A DNA stretch of 48,617 nucleotides from Candidatus Rokuibacteriota bacterium (GTDB lineage Bacteria; Methylomirabilota; Methylomirabilia; Rokubacteriales; CSP1-6), in contig JACQWB010000215.1 in NCBI GenBank assembly GCA_016209385.1, positions 1 through 48,617 of the forward strand. Direction: 5' to 3'. The translations under genes were made by a program, and so were the position numbers. Below are positions 24,368-32,622 of this stretch, piece after piece; the first letter of the stretch is position 1, and the number at the start of each line of letters is the position of its first letter. Under the pieces are notes generated by a model. The model was not told the DNA's origin. It ran no database searches and saw only the letters and a program-made list of their open reading frames with translations.

Positions 24368-26035
24368 CTAGCTCTTGACCTCGGCCCAGGCCCGCTGGAA
24401 GTCCTCGAAGGTGTCTACCTCAAGCCACCCCTTGTAGACATCCACACACGAGACGGGCTCGCCATCGTCCACCAGCCGCTGGAGCAGATCCGTCAACGAG
24501 GCCCGTTCGAGCGAGTCGGCTTCGTGGAACGTCCCCCGGTGTGCGGCGCGGAGGCGCGCCCAGAGGTCCCGGAGCCGGTGGCATCCTCGTTCGGAGAAGA
24601 GGGCCATCCCGATGAACTCCCCAGTGGCCTCCTCGGGCGGCAGCCACTGGCCGATCCGCACCACGGTGTCCTCGTCTTCCGAGGAGAGAAAGCGGTGCCG
24701 AGGCGCCGGCGGGTTTCGGGTGATCACCAGGTCCATGGGCTTGGACAGCGGCAGCAGCCGGTCGCGGTGATCCGGCCAGGAGCGGTCCACCGCGATCGCG
24801 ACGTCGGCCCTGGACCTGAGCAGCTTCTCGAGTACCGCCTGGTCGAAGATGATGTCCGAGTAGAGGAAGAGGAGGCGTCCCTGCAGCTCCGGTTCGGCCG
24901 CGAACAGCGAGTAGAGCTCGCCGGTCTCCTCGTAGCGGTCGTTGTCGTAATACCTGATCCCCGGGATCGTGACCTTCTCCTTGCGGTACCCCCGCACCAG
25001 GACCACGTCGTGGATCCCGCAGGCGCGAAGCGTCTCGAGCTGCCGGTCGAGGATGCTCCGGCCCTTGATCTCGAGCAGGCACTTGGGCCGGTCCTCGGTC
25101 AGGGGGAGGAGCGACTTGCCCGACCCGGCGGCGATGATGATGACCCGCACCTGGTCCGCGCCCGAGGGCAGGAACTCGGCCTCGTAGGCTTTGAACTCGG
25201 AGACCCCGACCAGCTGGTAGATCTCTTCCAGCGTCACGGTGTGCGGGGCCACGGCTTCCAGGTGACGGGTCCGCGCCAGGACGGCAAGCGTCTCCTGCAT
25301 GCCCTTCACGCTGCCCCTGAGGACCTGGTTGGCGAAGATCACGAGCTTCACGCCCGCGGCCTCGAGCTCGTCGAAGCCGACCGAGGGGTAGAGGGTGGGG
25401 ACCACCACGATCGGGATGCCCCGGTCCCACCGCCGCAAGAACTCCAGCACCTCCGCGGCCGTGGGGGCCTTGGAGTGGACGAGGATCATGTCGGCGCCGG
25501 CCTCGGCGTAGGCGTGGGCGCGCTTGAGGGCCTCTGCCATCCCCCACCCGGCGATCAGCGCTTCGGTCCGGGCGATGACGACGAAGTCGCGGTCGCGCTG
25601 CGCGCGCTTGGCCGCGCGGATCTTGCCCGCGTGTTCCTCCAGGGTGGCCAGCTCGCGACGCACCCCTGGGTACAGGCTGCAGCGCTTGGGGAAGACGTTG
25701 TCCTCGATCGAGATCCCCCCGATGCCCGCCTTCTCGTACTCCTCCACCGTCCGCATCACGTTGATCGCGTTGCCGTAACCGTTGTCGCAGTCGGCGATCA
25801 CCGGGATGGCGACGGCGTCGTTGATATATCGCGCGACTTCGAGGTTCTCGGTCATCGTGAGCAGGTTGACGTCGGGCATCGCCCGCTGGGCGGCGGCGAC
25901 GGTGAAGCTCGAGGACCAGACCACCGGGAACCCGGCGGCCTCGATGAGCTTGGCGCTGAGGGCGTCGTGGGCCCCCACCGCGGCCACGGTACCCGGCTGC
26001 CTCAAGAGCGCTCGGAGCCTGGCGGCTTTCGTCAT
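24368..26035 (-). CDS. PEP mutase-like / nucleotidyltransferase fusion
   Basis: A 555-residue two-domain protein. Residues 1-290 are the isocitrate-lyase/PEP-mutase barrel: metal site IPVIADCDNGYGNAINV, IARTEALIAGWGMAEALKRA, ADMILVHSKAP, VVVPTLYP. The hallmark PepM motif EDKx5NS is instead EDNVFPKRCS (111-120), part way toward methylisocitrate lyase. Residues 296-555 are an NTase (IIIAAGSGKSLLPLTEDRPK, LLFLYSDIIFD, WLEVDTFEDF), the PntC type that activates 2-aminoethylphosphonate with CTP. With ppd and the AEP aminotransferase it forms a full route PEP to CMP-AEP. In its own NTase loop Ser replaces the usual Arg (GxGxR). The ATG lies 1 nt after the mlaC stop. Confidence 0.85.
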   Translation of the reverse strand: MTKAARLRALLRQPGTVAAVGAHDALSAKLIEAAGFPVVWSSSFTVAAAQRAMPDVNLLTMTENLEVARYINDAVAIPVIADCDNGYGNAINVMRTVEEYEKAGIGGISIEDNVFPKRCSLYPGVRRELATLEEHAGKIRAAKRAQRDRDFVVIARTEALIAGWGMAEALKRAHAYAEAGADMILVHSKAPTAAEVLEFLRRWDRGIPIVVVPTLYPSVGFDELEAAGVKLVIFANQVLRGSVKGMQETLAVLARTRHLEAVAPHTVTLEEIYQLVGVSEFKAYEAEFLPSGADQVRVIIIAAGSGKSLLPLTEDRPKCLLEIKGRSILDRQLETLRACGIHDVVLVRGYRKEKVTIPGIRYYDNDRYEETGELYSLFAAEPELQGRLLFLYSDIIFDQAVLEKLLRSRADVAIAVDRSWPDHRDRLLPLSKPMDLVITRNPPAPRHRFLSSEDEDTVVRIGQWLPPEEATGEFIGMALFSERGCHRLRDLWARLRAAHRGTFHEADSLERASLTDLLQRLVDDGEPVSCVDVYKGWLEVDTFEDFQRAWAEVKS

Positions 26036-26036
26036 G

Positions 26037-26681
26037 TCAGCGTTTCGTCGCGGGCGCCTTGACCTTGGAGTCTTCCGCGCCGGCGAACTCCTCCTGCTTG
26101 GTCTTCAGCTTCTTCACCAGCTCCTGGTAGGACGAGGTCTGGATGATCTTGTTGAACTGGGTGCGGTAGTTGGAGACCAGGCTGACACCCTCAATCGAGA
26201 CGTCGTAGACGAGCCAGCGGTCCCCCCGGCGGAGGAGCCGGTAGTCGACCGGCACCTCGGTGCCCTGCGGCGTGGCGATCTTGGTCCGGACGGTCGCCAC
26301 GTCGCCATCGACCAGCTCCCCGACGTAGGCGATCTTCTCCCCGCCGTAGAGGTCGATCTTGGAGATGTACGCGCGCTCCAGCAGGTCCCCGAAAAGCCTG
26401 ACGAACTCCTCCCGTTCCCGGTCGGTCCGAGCCTGCCAGTGTCGGGCGAGGGAACGCTTCGCGGTCTCGGCGAAGTCGAAGATGTCGTTGGCCACCTTCC
26501 GGACCGCCGCGCGCCGGTCCTTCCCCTTGCTGTCTTCTTTGAGCGCCGGGTCCTCGAGGATCTTCACGACCTTGTCGATGGCACCCCTGAGCTGGTCCGT
26601 CGGAGCTCCCGCCGACGCCGGCACCGCCAGCAGGGCGAGGAGCCCGGCGAGCACGAGGCTCGGATACCGAGAATGCATCAT
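26037..26681 (-). CDS. MlaC/HpnM-family periplasmic lipid-binding protein
   Basis: A 214-residue Ttg2D/MlaC protein. Signal peptide MMHSRYPSLVLAGLLALLAV, PASAGA. The body has VRKVANDIFDFAETAKRSLA, EREEFVRLFGDLLERAYISK, VDYRLLRRGDRWLVYDVSIE and GVSLVSNYRTQFNKII, all typical. MlaC carries lipids across the periplasm; the HpnM subgroup occurs in hopanoid clusters. GGAGG lies 7 nt before ATG 26681; an ATG at 26714 is an unlikely extension. It follows mlaD by 34 nt and precedes the pepM fusion by 1 nt. Confidence 0.88.
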   Translation of the reverse strand: MMHSRYPSLVLAGLLALLAVPASAGAPTDQLRGAIDKVVKILEDPALKEDSKGKDRRAAVRKVANDIFDFAETAKRSLARHWQARTDREREEFVRLFGDLLERAYISKIDLYGGEKIAYVGELVDGDVATVRTKIATPQGTEVPVDYRLLRRGDRWLVYDVSIEGVSLVSNYRTQFNKIIQTSSYQELVKKLKTKQEEFAGAEDSKVKAPATKR

Positions 26682-26715
26682 CGGCGGACCTCCAGTATGG
26701 CGAGCGTCTGACACC

Positions 26716-27156
26716 TCACACTTTCCCGAAGATGTACTTGGAGAGCAGCTCCTCGAAATCCACCGGCGCCTCCACCTCGCGGAGGCGGCCGTTGGGCGGG
26801 ATGAGCCGATCCGAGCCGCCCGGGTTGATCCGCACGTACTTCTCGCCGATCAGCCCTTTGGTCTTGATGGAGACGATGGCGTCCTCCTGGAGTTTGACCT
26901 CGGAGCGGATCCGCATCGTGACCCGCGCCTGGTAGTCCGCCAGGGTGATGGCCTCGACGCGCCCGACCTCCACGCCGGCGATCTCCACGGCGGAGCCGGG
27001 TTTGAGGCCGCCGACGGATGGGAAATCGGCGGTGACCACGTATCCAGGTCCTCCCAGCAGCTCGACTCGCCCCAGTTTAATCGAAAGGTACGCCAAAGCC
27101 AAGATGCCGAGGATGACGAAGACCCCGACCCCGAACTCCAGCGCTGCTCGGCGCAT
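26716..27156 (-). CDS. MlaD-family MCE-domain protein
   Basis: A 146-residue single-MCE protein: N-terminal TM anchor (LEFGVGVFVILGILALAYLS), then the MCE barrel with YVVTADFPSVGGLKPGSAVE and VEIAGVEVGRVEAITL, then GLIGEKYVRINPGG. MlaD forms a hexameric ring on the MlaFE transporter that shuttles lipids between the inner membrane and MlaC. ATG 27156 lies 54 nt after the mlaF stop. Confidence 0.92.
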   Translation of the reverse strand: MRRAALEFGVGVFVILGILALAYLSIKLGRVELLGGPGYVVTADFPSVGGLKPGSAVEIAGVEVGRVEAITLADYQARVTMRIRSEVKLQEDAIVSIKTKGLIGEKYVRINPGGSDRLIPPNGRLREVEAPVDFEELLSKYIFGKV

Positions 27157-27210
27157 CTTCAGCTCTCCCCACTCCGCGACTTCGGCGGTTCCGACAGGCG
27201 GTTCGGGGGT

Positions 27211-27957
27211 TCAGGTGGGCCGGATGGGGCCCTCAACCTCCCCCCGGATGAACTGCTGGACCACCGGGTTCTGCGAGGCCTGAATCGCCTCCGGCGGTCC
27301 GGCCTCGACGATGACGCCGGCGTGGAGCATGGCCACGCGTTGGGCGATCTGGAAGATCTCGGGGATCTCGTGGCTCACCATCACCGCCGTGAAGCGGAAC
27401 TTCCGATGGAGATCGAGGATCAGGTGGTGGATGGCGTTCACGAGCACCGGATCGAGCCCAGTCGTGGGCTCGTCGAAGAAGACGATCTCGGGCTCCGTGA
27501 CCAGCGCCCGCGCGATGGCGACGCGCTTTTTCATCCCGCCCGAGATCTCGGCGGGAAATTTGTGGCCCATCCCGGCCAGCCCGACCTGCGCCAGCTTCTC
27601 CTCCACCCGTCCCGTCACCTCCGCGGCCGGCAGACGTCGCTTCTCGCGGAGCGGGAACGCCACGTTGTCGAAGACCGTCATGGAGTCGAAGAGCGCCCCG
27701 CCCTGGAAGACGACGCCGTAGCGCTGCCGGATCCCGTCAAGCGCGCGCGGGCGGAGGCGCGTGATATCGGTCCCGTCCACCAGGACGCGTCCCGCGTCCG
27801 GTCGGAGCAGCCCCAGGAGGTGCTTGAGGAACACCGTCTTCCCTCCGCCGCTCCGGCCGATGACGATCATGACCTCGCCGGTCGGCACTTCCAGCGAGAG
27901 GCCCTGGAGGACCGCCTGGCCGTCGAAGGATTTGTAGAGGTCCTCGGCGCGTATCAC
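27211..27957 (-). CDS. MlaF-family ABC ATPase
   Basis: A 248-residue ATPase with Walker A GRSGGGKTVFLKHLLGLL, Q-loop VVFQGGALFDSMTVFDNVAF, ABC signature EISGGMKKRVAIARAL, Walker B IVFFDEPTTGLDPV and H-loop VMVSHEIPE. The EISGGMKKR signature and GALFDSMTV are typical of the MlaF branch. GTG 27957 overlaps the mlaE stop as GTGA, so the two are coupled. Confidence 0.93.
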   Translation of the reverse strand: MIRAEDLYKSFDGQAVLQGLSLEVPTGEVMIVIGRSGGGKTVFLKHLLGLLRPDAGRVLVDGTDITRLRPRALDGIRQRYGVVFQGGALFDSMTVFDNVAFPLREKRRLPAAEVTGRVEEKLAQVGLAGMGHKFPAEISGGMKKRVAIARALVTEPEIVFFDEPTTGLDPVLVNAIHHLILDLHRKFRFTAVMVSHEIPEIFQIAQRVAMLHAGVIVEAGPPEAIQASQNPVVQQFIRGEVEGPIRPT

Positions 27958-28742
27958 GGGAGCACGGAGCCCATGAAATAGTCCCAGACGAGGATCAGGA
28001 CCGAGGAGAGCACGACCGCCTCGGTCGTGGCGCGCGACACGCCCTCGGCGCCGTGGCCCGCGTAGTATCCCTTGTAGGCGCAGACCCAGGTCACGAGGAC
28101 GCCGAAGCTCAGCGACTTCCAGAAGCCGGTCATGATGTCGGCCAGGTCCACGAAGGTCTGCATCTCGCCGAAGTAGGTCCCGGACGAGAGGCCCAAGAGC
28201 TTCACGCCGACGAGATAGCCGCCGAAGATGCCGACCACGTCGAAGAGGGCGGTCATGAGCGGAAAGGTGATGAGGCCGGCCACGAGCGCCGGGACGACCA
28301 GGTAGCGGAACGGGTTCAGGGCCATCACGGTGAGGGCGTCGATCTGCTCGGAAATCCGCATGATCCCGATCTCGGCCGTCAGCGCGGAGCCCGCTCGTCC
28401 CGTCACCATGAGGGCTGAGAGCACCGGGCCGAGCTCCCGGATAAGCGAGAGCGCGACCGCCGGGCCGAGAAAGGCCTCCGAGCCGAAGCGCGTGAGCGTG
28501 AGGAATACCTGGAGTCCCAGCACCATCCCGGTGAAGGCGCCGGTGAGGATGATGACCGAGAGCGAGCGGAACCCGATGAAGTGGATCCGTTGCAGCACCT
28601 GGTAGCCCTTGAAGGGAGGGATGAAGGTCCACGTGATCGCTTGAGCGAGGAAGAGCCCGAAGCGGCCCAGCGACTGCACTCCCTCCAGCGAGACCTGGCC
28701 GACGGACTGGACGGAAGTCAGGAGGGCGGCGTAGGCGCTCAT
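27954..28742 (-). CDS. MlaE-family ABC permease
   Basis: A 262-residue permease with five or six TM helices. Signatures: FIGFRSLSVIILTGAFTGMV, LIRELGPVLSALMVTGRAGS, ALTAEIGIMRISEQIDALTV, MALNPFRYLVVPALVAGLI. ATG 28742 overlaps the SHC stop (ATGA), directly tying a hopene cyclase to a lipid-trafficking permease. A much longer in-frame upstream extension lies within the SHC gene and is not real. Confidence 0.93.
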   Translation of the reverse strand: MSAYAALLTSVQSVGQVSLEGVQSLGRFGLFLAQAITWTFIPPFKGYQVLQRIHFIGFRSLSVIILTGAFTGMVLGLQVFLTLTRFGSEAFLGPAVALSLIRELGPVLSALMVTGRAGSALTAEIGIMRISEQIDALTVMALNPFRYLVVPALVAGLITFPLMTALFDVVGIFGGYLVGVKLLGLSSGTYFGEMQTFVDLADIMTGFWKSLSFGVLVTWVCAYKGYYAGHGAEGVSRATTEAVVLSSVLILVWDYFMGSVLP

Positions 28743-30679
28743 CGGTTGCTTTGGCGATAGACCCCCAATGCCCACAAGGGGAAGTACTTCGCGTAATAGT
28801 GGTACTTGAGGTACAAGACTCGGGGGAAGCCAGTGCCGTTCCAGTAGCGATCCTCCCACGAGCCGTCGTCCCGCTGGCTCTCGAGCAGGTACCGCATGCC
28901 CCGCTCGACGCGCGCGCCCGCGGTGCGACCGCCGGCAAACAGGCTCAGCAGCGCCCAGGCTGTGTGGCTCGGCGTCGACGGTCCCACCCCGGCCAGGGAG
29001 CGGTCCGCGTAGCTCTCGCAGGTCTCGCCCCAGCCGCCGTCCGGGTTCTGCCTGCTCTCGATCCAATCGAGCGCCTTCTGGACGTACCCCTGCGAGAGGT
29101 CTTCCCCGATCGCCCGCAGTCCCCGGAGCACCGACCAGGTGCCGTAGATGTAGTTCACGCCCCAGCGCCCGTACCACGGGCCGCTCGGGTGCTGGGTGCG
29201 CCGGAGGAAGCGGATCGCTCTCGCCGCCCCGGGGAAGTCGGGACCATAGCCGAGCGTGCCCAGGGCTTCGAGCCCGCGCCCGGTGAGGTCTTCGGTGGAG
29301 GGGTCGAGGAGCGCCCCGTGGTCGGCGAAGGGGATGTGGTTGAGGATGAGCCGGTTGTTGTCAGCATCGAAGGACCCCCACCCGCCGTCGGTGCCCTGCA
29401 TCCCGAGCACCCAGTGGAGCCCTCGCTTGAGGGCAAAGCGCTGTTTGTCCGGGTCGAGGCCCCGGATCTTCTGGAGCGCCACCATGGCCATCCCCGTGTC
29501 GTCAAGATCCGGATAGAAGTCGTTGCCGTACTGAAACGGCCAACCTCCGGGCATGACGTGCGGACGCTTCACCCGCCAGTCGCCGGGCACCAGCACCTGC
29601 TTACCGAGGAGCCACTCCCCGGCCTGGAGGAGCGCCGGGTGATCCGCGGGCAGGCCGGACTCGATCAGCGCGTTGACGGCGAGCGCGGTATCCCAGACCG
29701 GTGAGGGGCAAGGCGTGTAGTGAATCGCCTCCGCCGTCTCGACGGCGAGCGCCTCGATTTCCTTGAGCTGGTTTTGGATCAGCGGGTGGTCGTTCGGATA
29801 CCCAAGGCAGCGCAGGGCGAGGACCGCGTTGGCCATGGCAGGGTAAATGCCGCCAAGCCCGCCGGGGACGGCGAGCCGCGGCTCCAACCACTGGCGGGCC
29901 GCCTCGATGGCCTGGGCCCGCCGCGGCCGCGGACTCCACCGCTCCCAGGCCTTGAGCGCGTCGTCCGCGGTGATGAAGAAGTTCTTCCAGAACCACGTCT
30001 TGAGCGAGAACGGGCGGGGCACCCGGGGGAACCGGAGCCGCGCCCGCTCCCTCGGGACGGGCCAGAGCTCGTCGAGCCTCAGGTCGGGCGGGAGCCGCTT
30101 CACCGGCCGCTTGTCCATCAGGATGAGGAGCGGAACGATCACCGTCCGGGACCAGTAGGAGACCTCGTAGAGGTTGAAGGACCACCACCGCGGCAGCAGC
30201 TTGATCTCCTGCGGCACCAGCATGATCTCCACCGGCATGGCCGGCACCCCCGACCACGGATATTCGCCGAACAGCGCCAGCGTGATCTTGGTGAAGACCT
30301 TGGCCCTGACCGGACCGCCCAGCTCCCTGATCAACCGACGCGCCGAGACCATCGCCGGATCGTCGACAGGAACGCGAGCCAGCTTCAGAGCGAAATACGC
30401 TTTAATGGTCGCTGACAGATTGGCCTGGCCGCCTTCGAAGAGGTTCCAACCGCCGTCGGGGAGCTGGCGGGAACGCAAGTACGCGACGGCCTTGGCCTCT
30501 CGCTCCCGATCCACCTGGTCCAGCAGGTGGCGGAGGAGGAGGTACTCGGTGGTGATGGTGGTGTCGGTCTCGAGCTCGCCGACCCAGTGGCCGTCGCCCG
30601 CCTGGGTGCCGAGGAGAAAGGCCCGGGCCCGCTCGATGGCCGCGTCAACGGTTGAACGGGACAGTGTCAAGGTGAGCAC
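28739..30679 (-). CDS. shc: Squalene-hopene cyclase
   Basis: A 646-residue class II triterpene cyclase that folds squalene to hopene/hopanol at the inner membrane. The catalytic motif DLDDT (Asp391-Asp393-Asp394-Thr395) is present. Several QW repeats are visible: GDGHWVGELETDT, PDGGWNLFEGGQAN, GTDGGWGSFDADNN, PDGGWGETCESY, DDGSWED. Also WYGRWGVNYIYGTWSVLRGL. I start at GTG 30679, where the N-terminal helix matches the family and AGGA lies 9 nt upstream; the open frame continues to 30985, but that part overlaps the divergent gene and reads as noise. Confidence 0.94.
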   Translation of the reverse strand: MLTLTLSRSTVDAAIERARAFLLGTQAGDGHWVGELETDTTITTEYLLLRHLLDQVDREREAKAVAYLRSRQLPDGGWNLFEGGQANLSATIKAYFALKLARVPVDDPAMVSARRLIRELGGPVRAKVFTKITLALFGEYPWSGVPAMPVEIMLVPQEIKLLPRWWSFNLYEVSYWSRTVIVPLLILMDKRPVKRLPPDLRLDELWPVPRERARLRFPRVPRPFSLKTWFWKNFFITADDALKAWERWSPRPRRAQAIEAARQWLEPRLAVPGGLGGIYPAMANAVLALRCLGYPNDHPLIQNQLKEIEALAVETAEAIHYTPCPSPVWDTALAVNALIESGLPADHPALLQAGEWLLGKQVLVPGDWRVKRPHVMPGGWPFQYGNDFYPDLDDTGMAMVALQKIRGLDPDKQRFALKRGLHWVLGMQGTDGGWGSFDADNNRLILNHIPFADHGALLDPSTEDLTGRGLEALGTLGYGPDFPGAARAIRFLRRTQHPSGPWYGRWGVNYIYGTWSVLRGLRAIGEDLSQGYVQKALDWIESRQNPDGGWGETCESYADRSLAGVGPSTPSHTAWALLSLFAGGRTAGARVERGMRYLLESQRDDGSWEDRYWNGTGFPRVLYLKYHYYAKYFPLWALGVYRQSNR

Positions 30680-30730
30680 GACGCTCGATCCTATCACAGC
30701 GGATCGGAAATGGAAATGTGAACAATTAGC

Positions 30731-30759
30731 TTGAAAAATCAGCGGGGTTTCGGTAATGT
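30731..30759 (+). promoter_or_regulatory. Strong sigma70-type promoter TTGAAA-N17-TAATGT
   Basis: TTGAAA (30731-30736) and TAATGT (30754-30759) with the optimal 17-nt spacer, in an AT-richer patch between the divergent shc and cruF-like genes. A TTG in the -35 box could be mistaken for a start codon of the cruF-like gene. Drives the rightward hopanoid operon. Confidence 0.65.
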
Positions 30760-30784
30760 CCTGTCGGGTTCGCTGGGGCACCTG

Positions 30785-31600
30785 ATGACTGATCTTCCCT
30801 ATCTCCTGCTCGCGACCGTGCTCCTCAGACCCTACGTCTTTGCGTTCCTGGCTGCTCATCTGTTCGTGGCGGGCCGGGAGCTTGGCGGCCGGCGCACCCT
30901 TGCCTTCACCGGGTGGGCGTGGGCGGTGGCCTTTGCCGCTGAGTTCGCCTCCACGCGGACGGGGGTCCCGTTCGGGCTCTACCACTATACAGGCGCGAGC
31001 CGGGGGCAGGAGCTGTACCTGGCCAACGTGCCGTTCATGGACTCCCTGTCGTTCGGCTTCCTGGCCTACGCCTCCTTCGCCCTGGCCCGGCTCGTCCTCG
31101 ACCGGGCCCGGGGCGTCGGGGTCGTGTTTCTCTCCGGCCTGCTGATGATGCTGCTCGATGTGGTCATCGATCCGCTCGCGGTCCGCGGGGATCGCTGGTT
31201 CCTGGGAGCGATCTTCTACTACCCCGAGGGGGGGGCGTACTTCGGCGTTCCGCTGTCGAACTTCCTTGGATGGGCCGTCGTGGGGTGGGTCATCGTCGGG
31301 GCGTATTCCTGGGTCTGCGGAAGCGAGGCTCCACCGCGACGGCGCGACCTCCTCGGCGGGATCGCGCTCTACTATGCCGTTCTGGTCTTCAACTTAGCTG
31401 TCACCTGGTGGATCGGCGAGCTACTGTTGCTGAGCGCAGGGGTGTTGCTCCACGCGGCCGGGGGAATGCTGCTCTGGCTCTGGCGGACCTTTGTCGCAGA
31501 GGGCAACGTCTCGGGCGTTTCGAGCGCGGGCTTCGCCCGCGCAACCCTAGGGGGGAGGCTTCGGAAGGGGGGCGAAGCCCCCCTCCGAGGATTATCGTGA
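30785..31600 (+). CDS. CruF-like carotenoid-biosynthesis (DUF422) membrane protein
   Basis: A 271-residue protein with seven or so TM helices. Conserved blocks: AFAAEFASTRTGVPFGLYHY, GQELYLANVPFMDSLSFGFL, LLMMLLDVVIDPLAVRGDRW and IFYYPEGGAYFGVPLSNFLG, with acidic and aromatic residues typical of CruF/bisanhydrobacterioruberin hydratase relatives. Role here unclear: possibly hydration of a C30 apocarotenoid or a hopanoid-related polyene. ATG 30785 fits the promoter; a TTG at 30731 is inside the -35 box. The last 30 codons cover two large hairpins, and the stop overlaps the hpnH GTG. Confidence 0.8.
   Translation: MTDLPYLLLATVLLRPYVFAFLAAHLFVAGRELGGRRTLAFTGWAWAVAFAAEFASTRTGVPFGLYHYTGASRGQELYLANVPFMDSLSFGFLAYASFALARLVLDRARGVGVVFLSGLLMMLLDVVIDPLAVRGDRWFLGAIFYYPEGGAYFGVPLSNFLGWAVVGWVIVGAYSWVCGSEAPPRRRDLLGGIALYYAVLVFNLAVTWWIGELLLLSAGVLLHAAGGMLLWLWRTFVAEGNVSGVSSAGFARATLGGRLRKGGEAPLRGLS
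31524..31542. repeat. GC hairpin GCGCGGGC-TTC-GCCCGCGC
   Basis: Perfect 8-bp stem with a 3-nt loop, in the 3' end of the cruF-like gene and just upstream of a second, larger hairpin. Confidence 0.55.
31561..31588 (+). promoter_or_regulatory. Large hairpin next to hpnH start
   Basis: A stem of TCGGA and GGGGGGC pairing with GCCCCCC and TCCGA (12 bp, one bulged A, GAA loop), ending 8 nt before the GTG of hpnH and partly covering its CCGAGG ribosome-binding sequence. Could regulate hpnH translation or protect processed mRNA. Confidence 0.45.
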
Positions 31601-32619
31601 GCGTGCCACTCTTGCAGATGTGGGCCGTGGCCTCCTACGTGATCAAGCAGAAGGTCCGGGGGAGGACGCGCTACCCGCTCGTGCTGATGCTCGAGCCGCT
31701 CTTCCGCTGCAACCTGGCGTGCGCGGGCTGCGGGAAGATCCAGTACCCGCCCCAGATCCTGCGGAAGCACCTCTCGGTCGAAGAGTGCCTCAGGGCCGTC
31801 GATGAATGCGGGGCGCCGGTGGTGAGCATTCCCGGCGGGGAACCGCTGCTGTACCCGGAGATCGGGAGGCTGGTCGACGCCCTGGTTGCCCGGAAGAAGT
31901 ACGTCTACCTCTGTACGAACGGGCTCCTGCTCAAGGAGAAGCTCGAACAGGGTGTGTTCAAGCCCTCTAGGTATCTCAGCTTCAGCATCCACATGGACGG
32001 TCTCCGCGAGGAGCACGATGCGGCCGTGTGCCGCGATGGTGTGTACGACAAGGCCGTGGAGGCCATCTGGGATGCCGTGCGGCGCGGGTTCCGGGTCACC
32101 ACGAACACGACCCTCTTCGATGGGGCCTCCCCGCTGCGGGTGAGGGAGTTTTTCGACGAGATGGTGAACCTCGGCGTGGAAGGCATGATGATCTCCCCCG
32201 GGTACAGCTACTCCAAGGCGCCGGACCAGGAGCACTTCCTCCGGCGCAGCAAGACCCAGCACCTTTTCTCCGCGATCCTCTCCGGTCCGAAGAAGCGCTG
32301 GAAGTTCAACCAGTCGCCGCTGTTCCTGCAGTTCCTCATGGGCAAGCGCGACTACGAGTGCACGCCCTGGGGGAACCCCACCTTCAACATCTTCGGCTGG
32401 CAACGCCCCTGCTACCTCCTCCAGGACGGCTATGCCGAGAGCTTCCGGGAGTTGATGGAGAACACGCGCTGGCAGGACTACGGCCGCCGGAGCGGTAACG
32501 CGAAGTGCCAGGACTGCATGGTCCACTGCGGCTTCGAGCCCACCGCCGTGAACGAGACGTTCGGGAGCTGGAAGGGCTTCAGGGACACGGTGCTGGCCAC
32601 GCTCACCGGCAAGCTGTAA
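31597..32619 (+). CDS. hpnH: HpnH, adenosylhopane-forming radical SAM enzyme
   Basis: A 340-residue radical SAM protein with Cys38, Cys42 and Cys45 in CNLACAGCG for the 4Fe-4S cluster and GGEPLLYPEI for SAM. Other HpnH hallmarks: EPLFRCNLACAGCGKIQYP, YLSFSIHMDGLREEHD, ISPGYSYSKAPDQEHF, CTPWGNPTFNIFGWQRPCYL and QDCMVHCGFEPTAV. It adds the 5'-deoxyadenosyl group to hopene, the first step to extended C35 hopanoids. GTG 31597 overlaps the upstream stop. Confidence 0.95.
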   Translation: MSVPLLQMWAVASYVIKQKVRGRTRYPLVLMLEPLFRCNLACAGCGKIQYPPQILRKHLSVEECLRAVDECGAPVVSIPGGEPLLYPEIGRLVDALVARKKYVYLCTNGLLLKEKLEQGVFKPSRYLSFSIHMDGLREEHDAAVCRDGVYDKAVEAIWDAVRRGFRVTTNTTLFDGASPLRVREFFDEMVNLGVEGMMISPGYSYSKAPDQEHFLRRSKTQHLFSAILSGPKKRWKFNQSPLFLQFLMGKRDYECTPWGNPTFNIFGWQRPCYLLQDGYAESFRELMENTRWQDYGRRSGNAKCQDCMVHCGFEPTAVNETFGSWKGFRDTVLATLTGKL

Positions 32620-32622
32620 CCG

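Noticed and set aside
22847-26062. Very long plus-strand ORF (1071 codons) over the phosphonate genes
   Set aside because: Antisense shadow of three recognised enzymes; His/Arg/Gly-rich, with no domain signature.
28742-29177. Upstream extension of mlaE to 29177
   Set aside because: Lies wholly within shc coding sequence and reads as low-complexity; the ATGA overlap at 28739-28742 gives a natural start.
30731-30733. TTG as start of the CruF-like gene
   Set aside because: This TTG is part of a TTGAAA -35 box with an optimal 17-nt spacer to TAATGT; the ATG at 30785 suits the family better.
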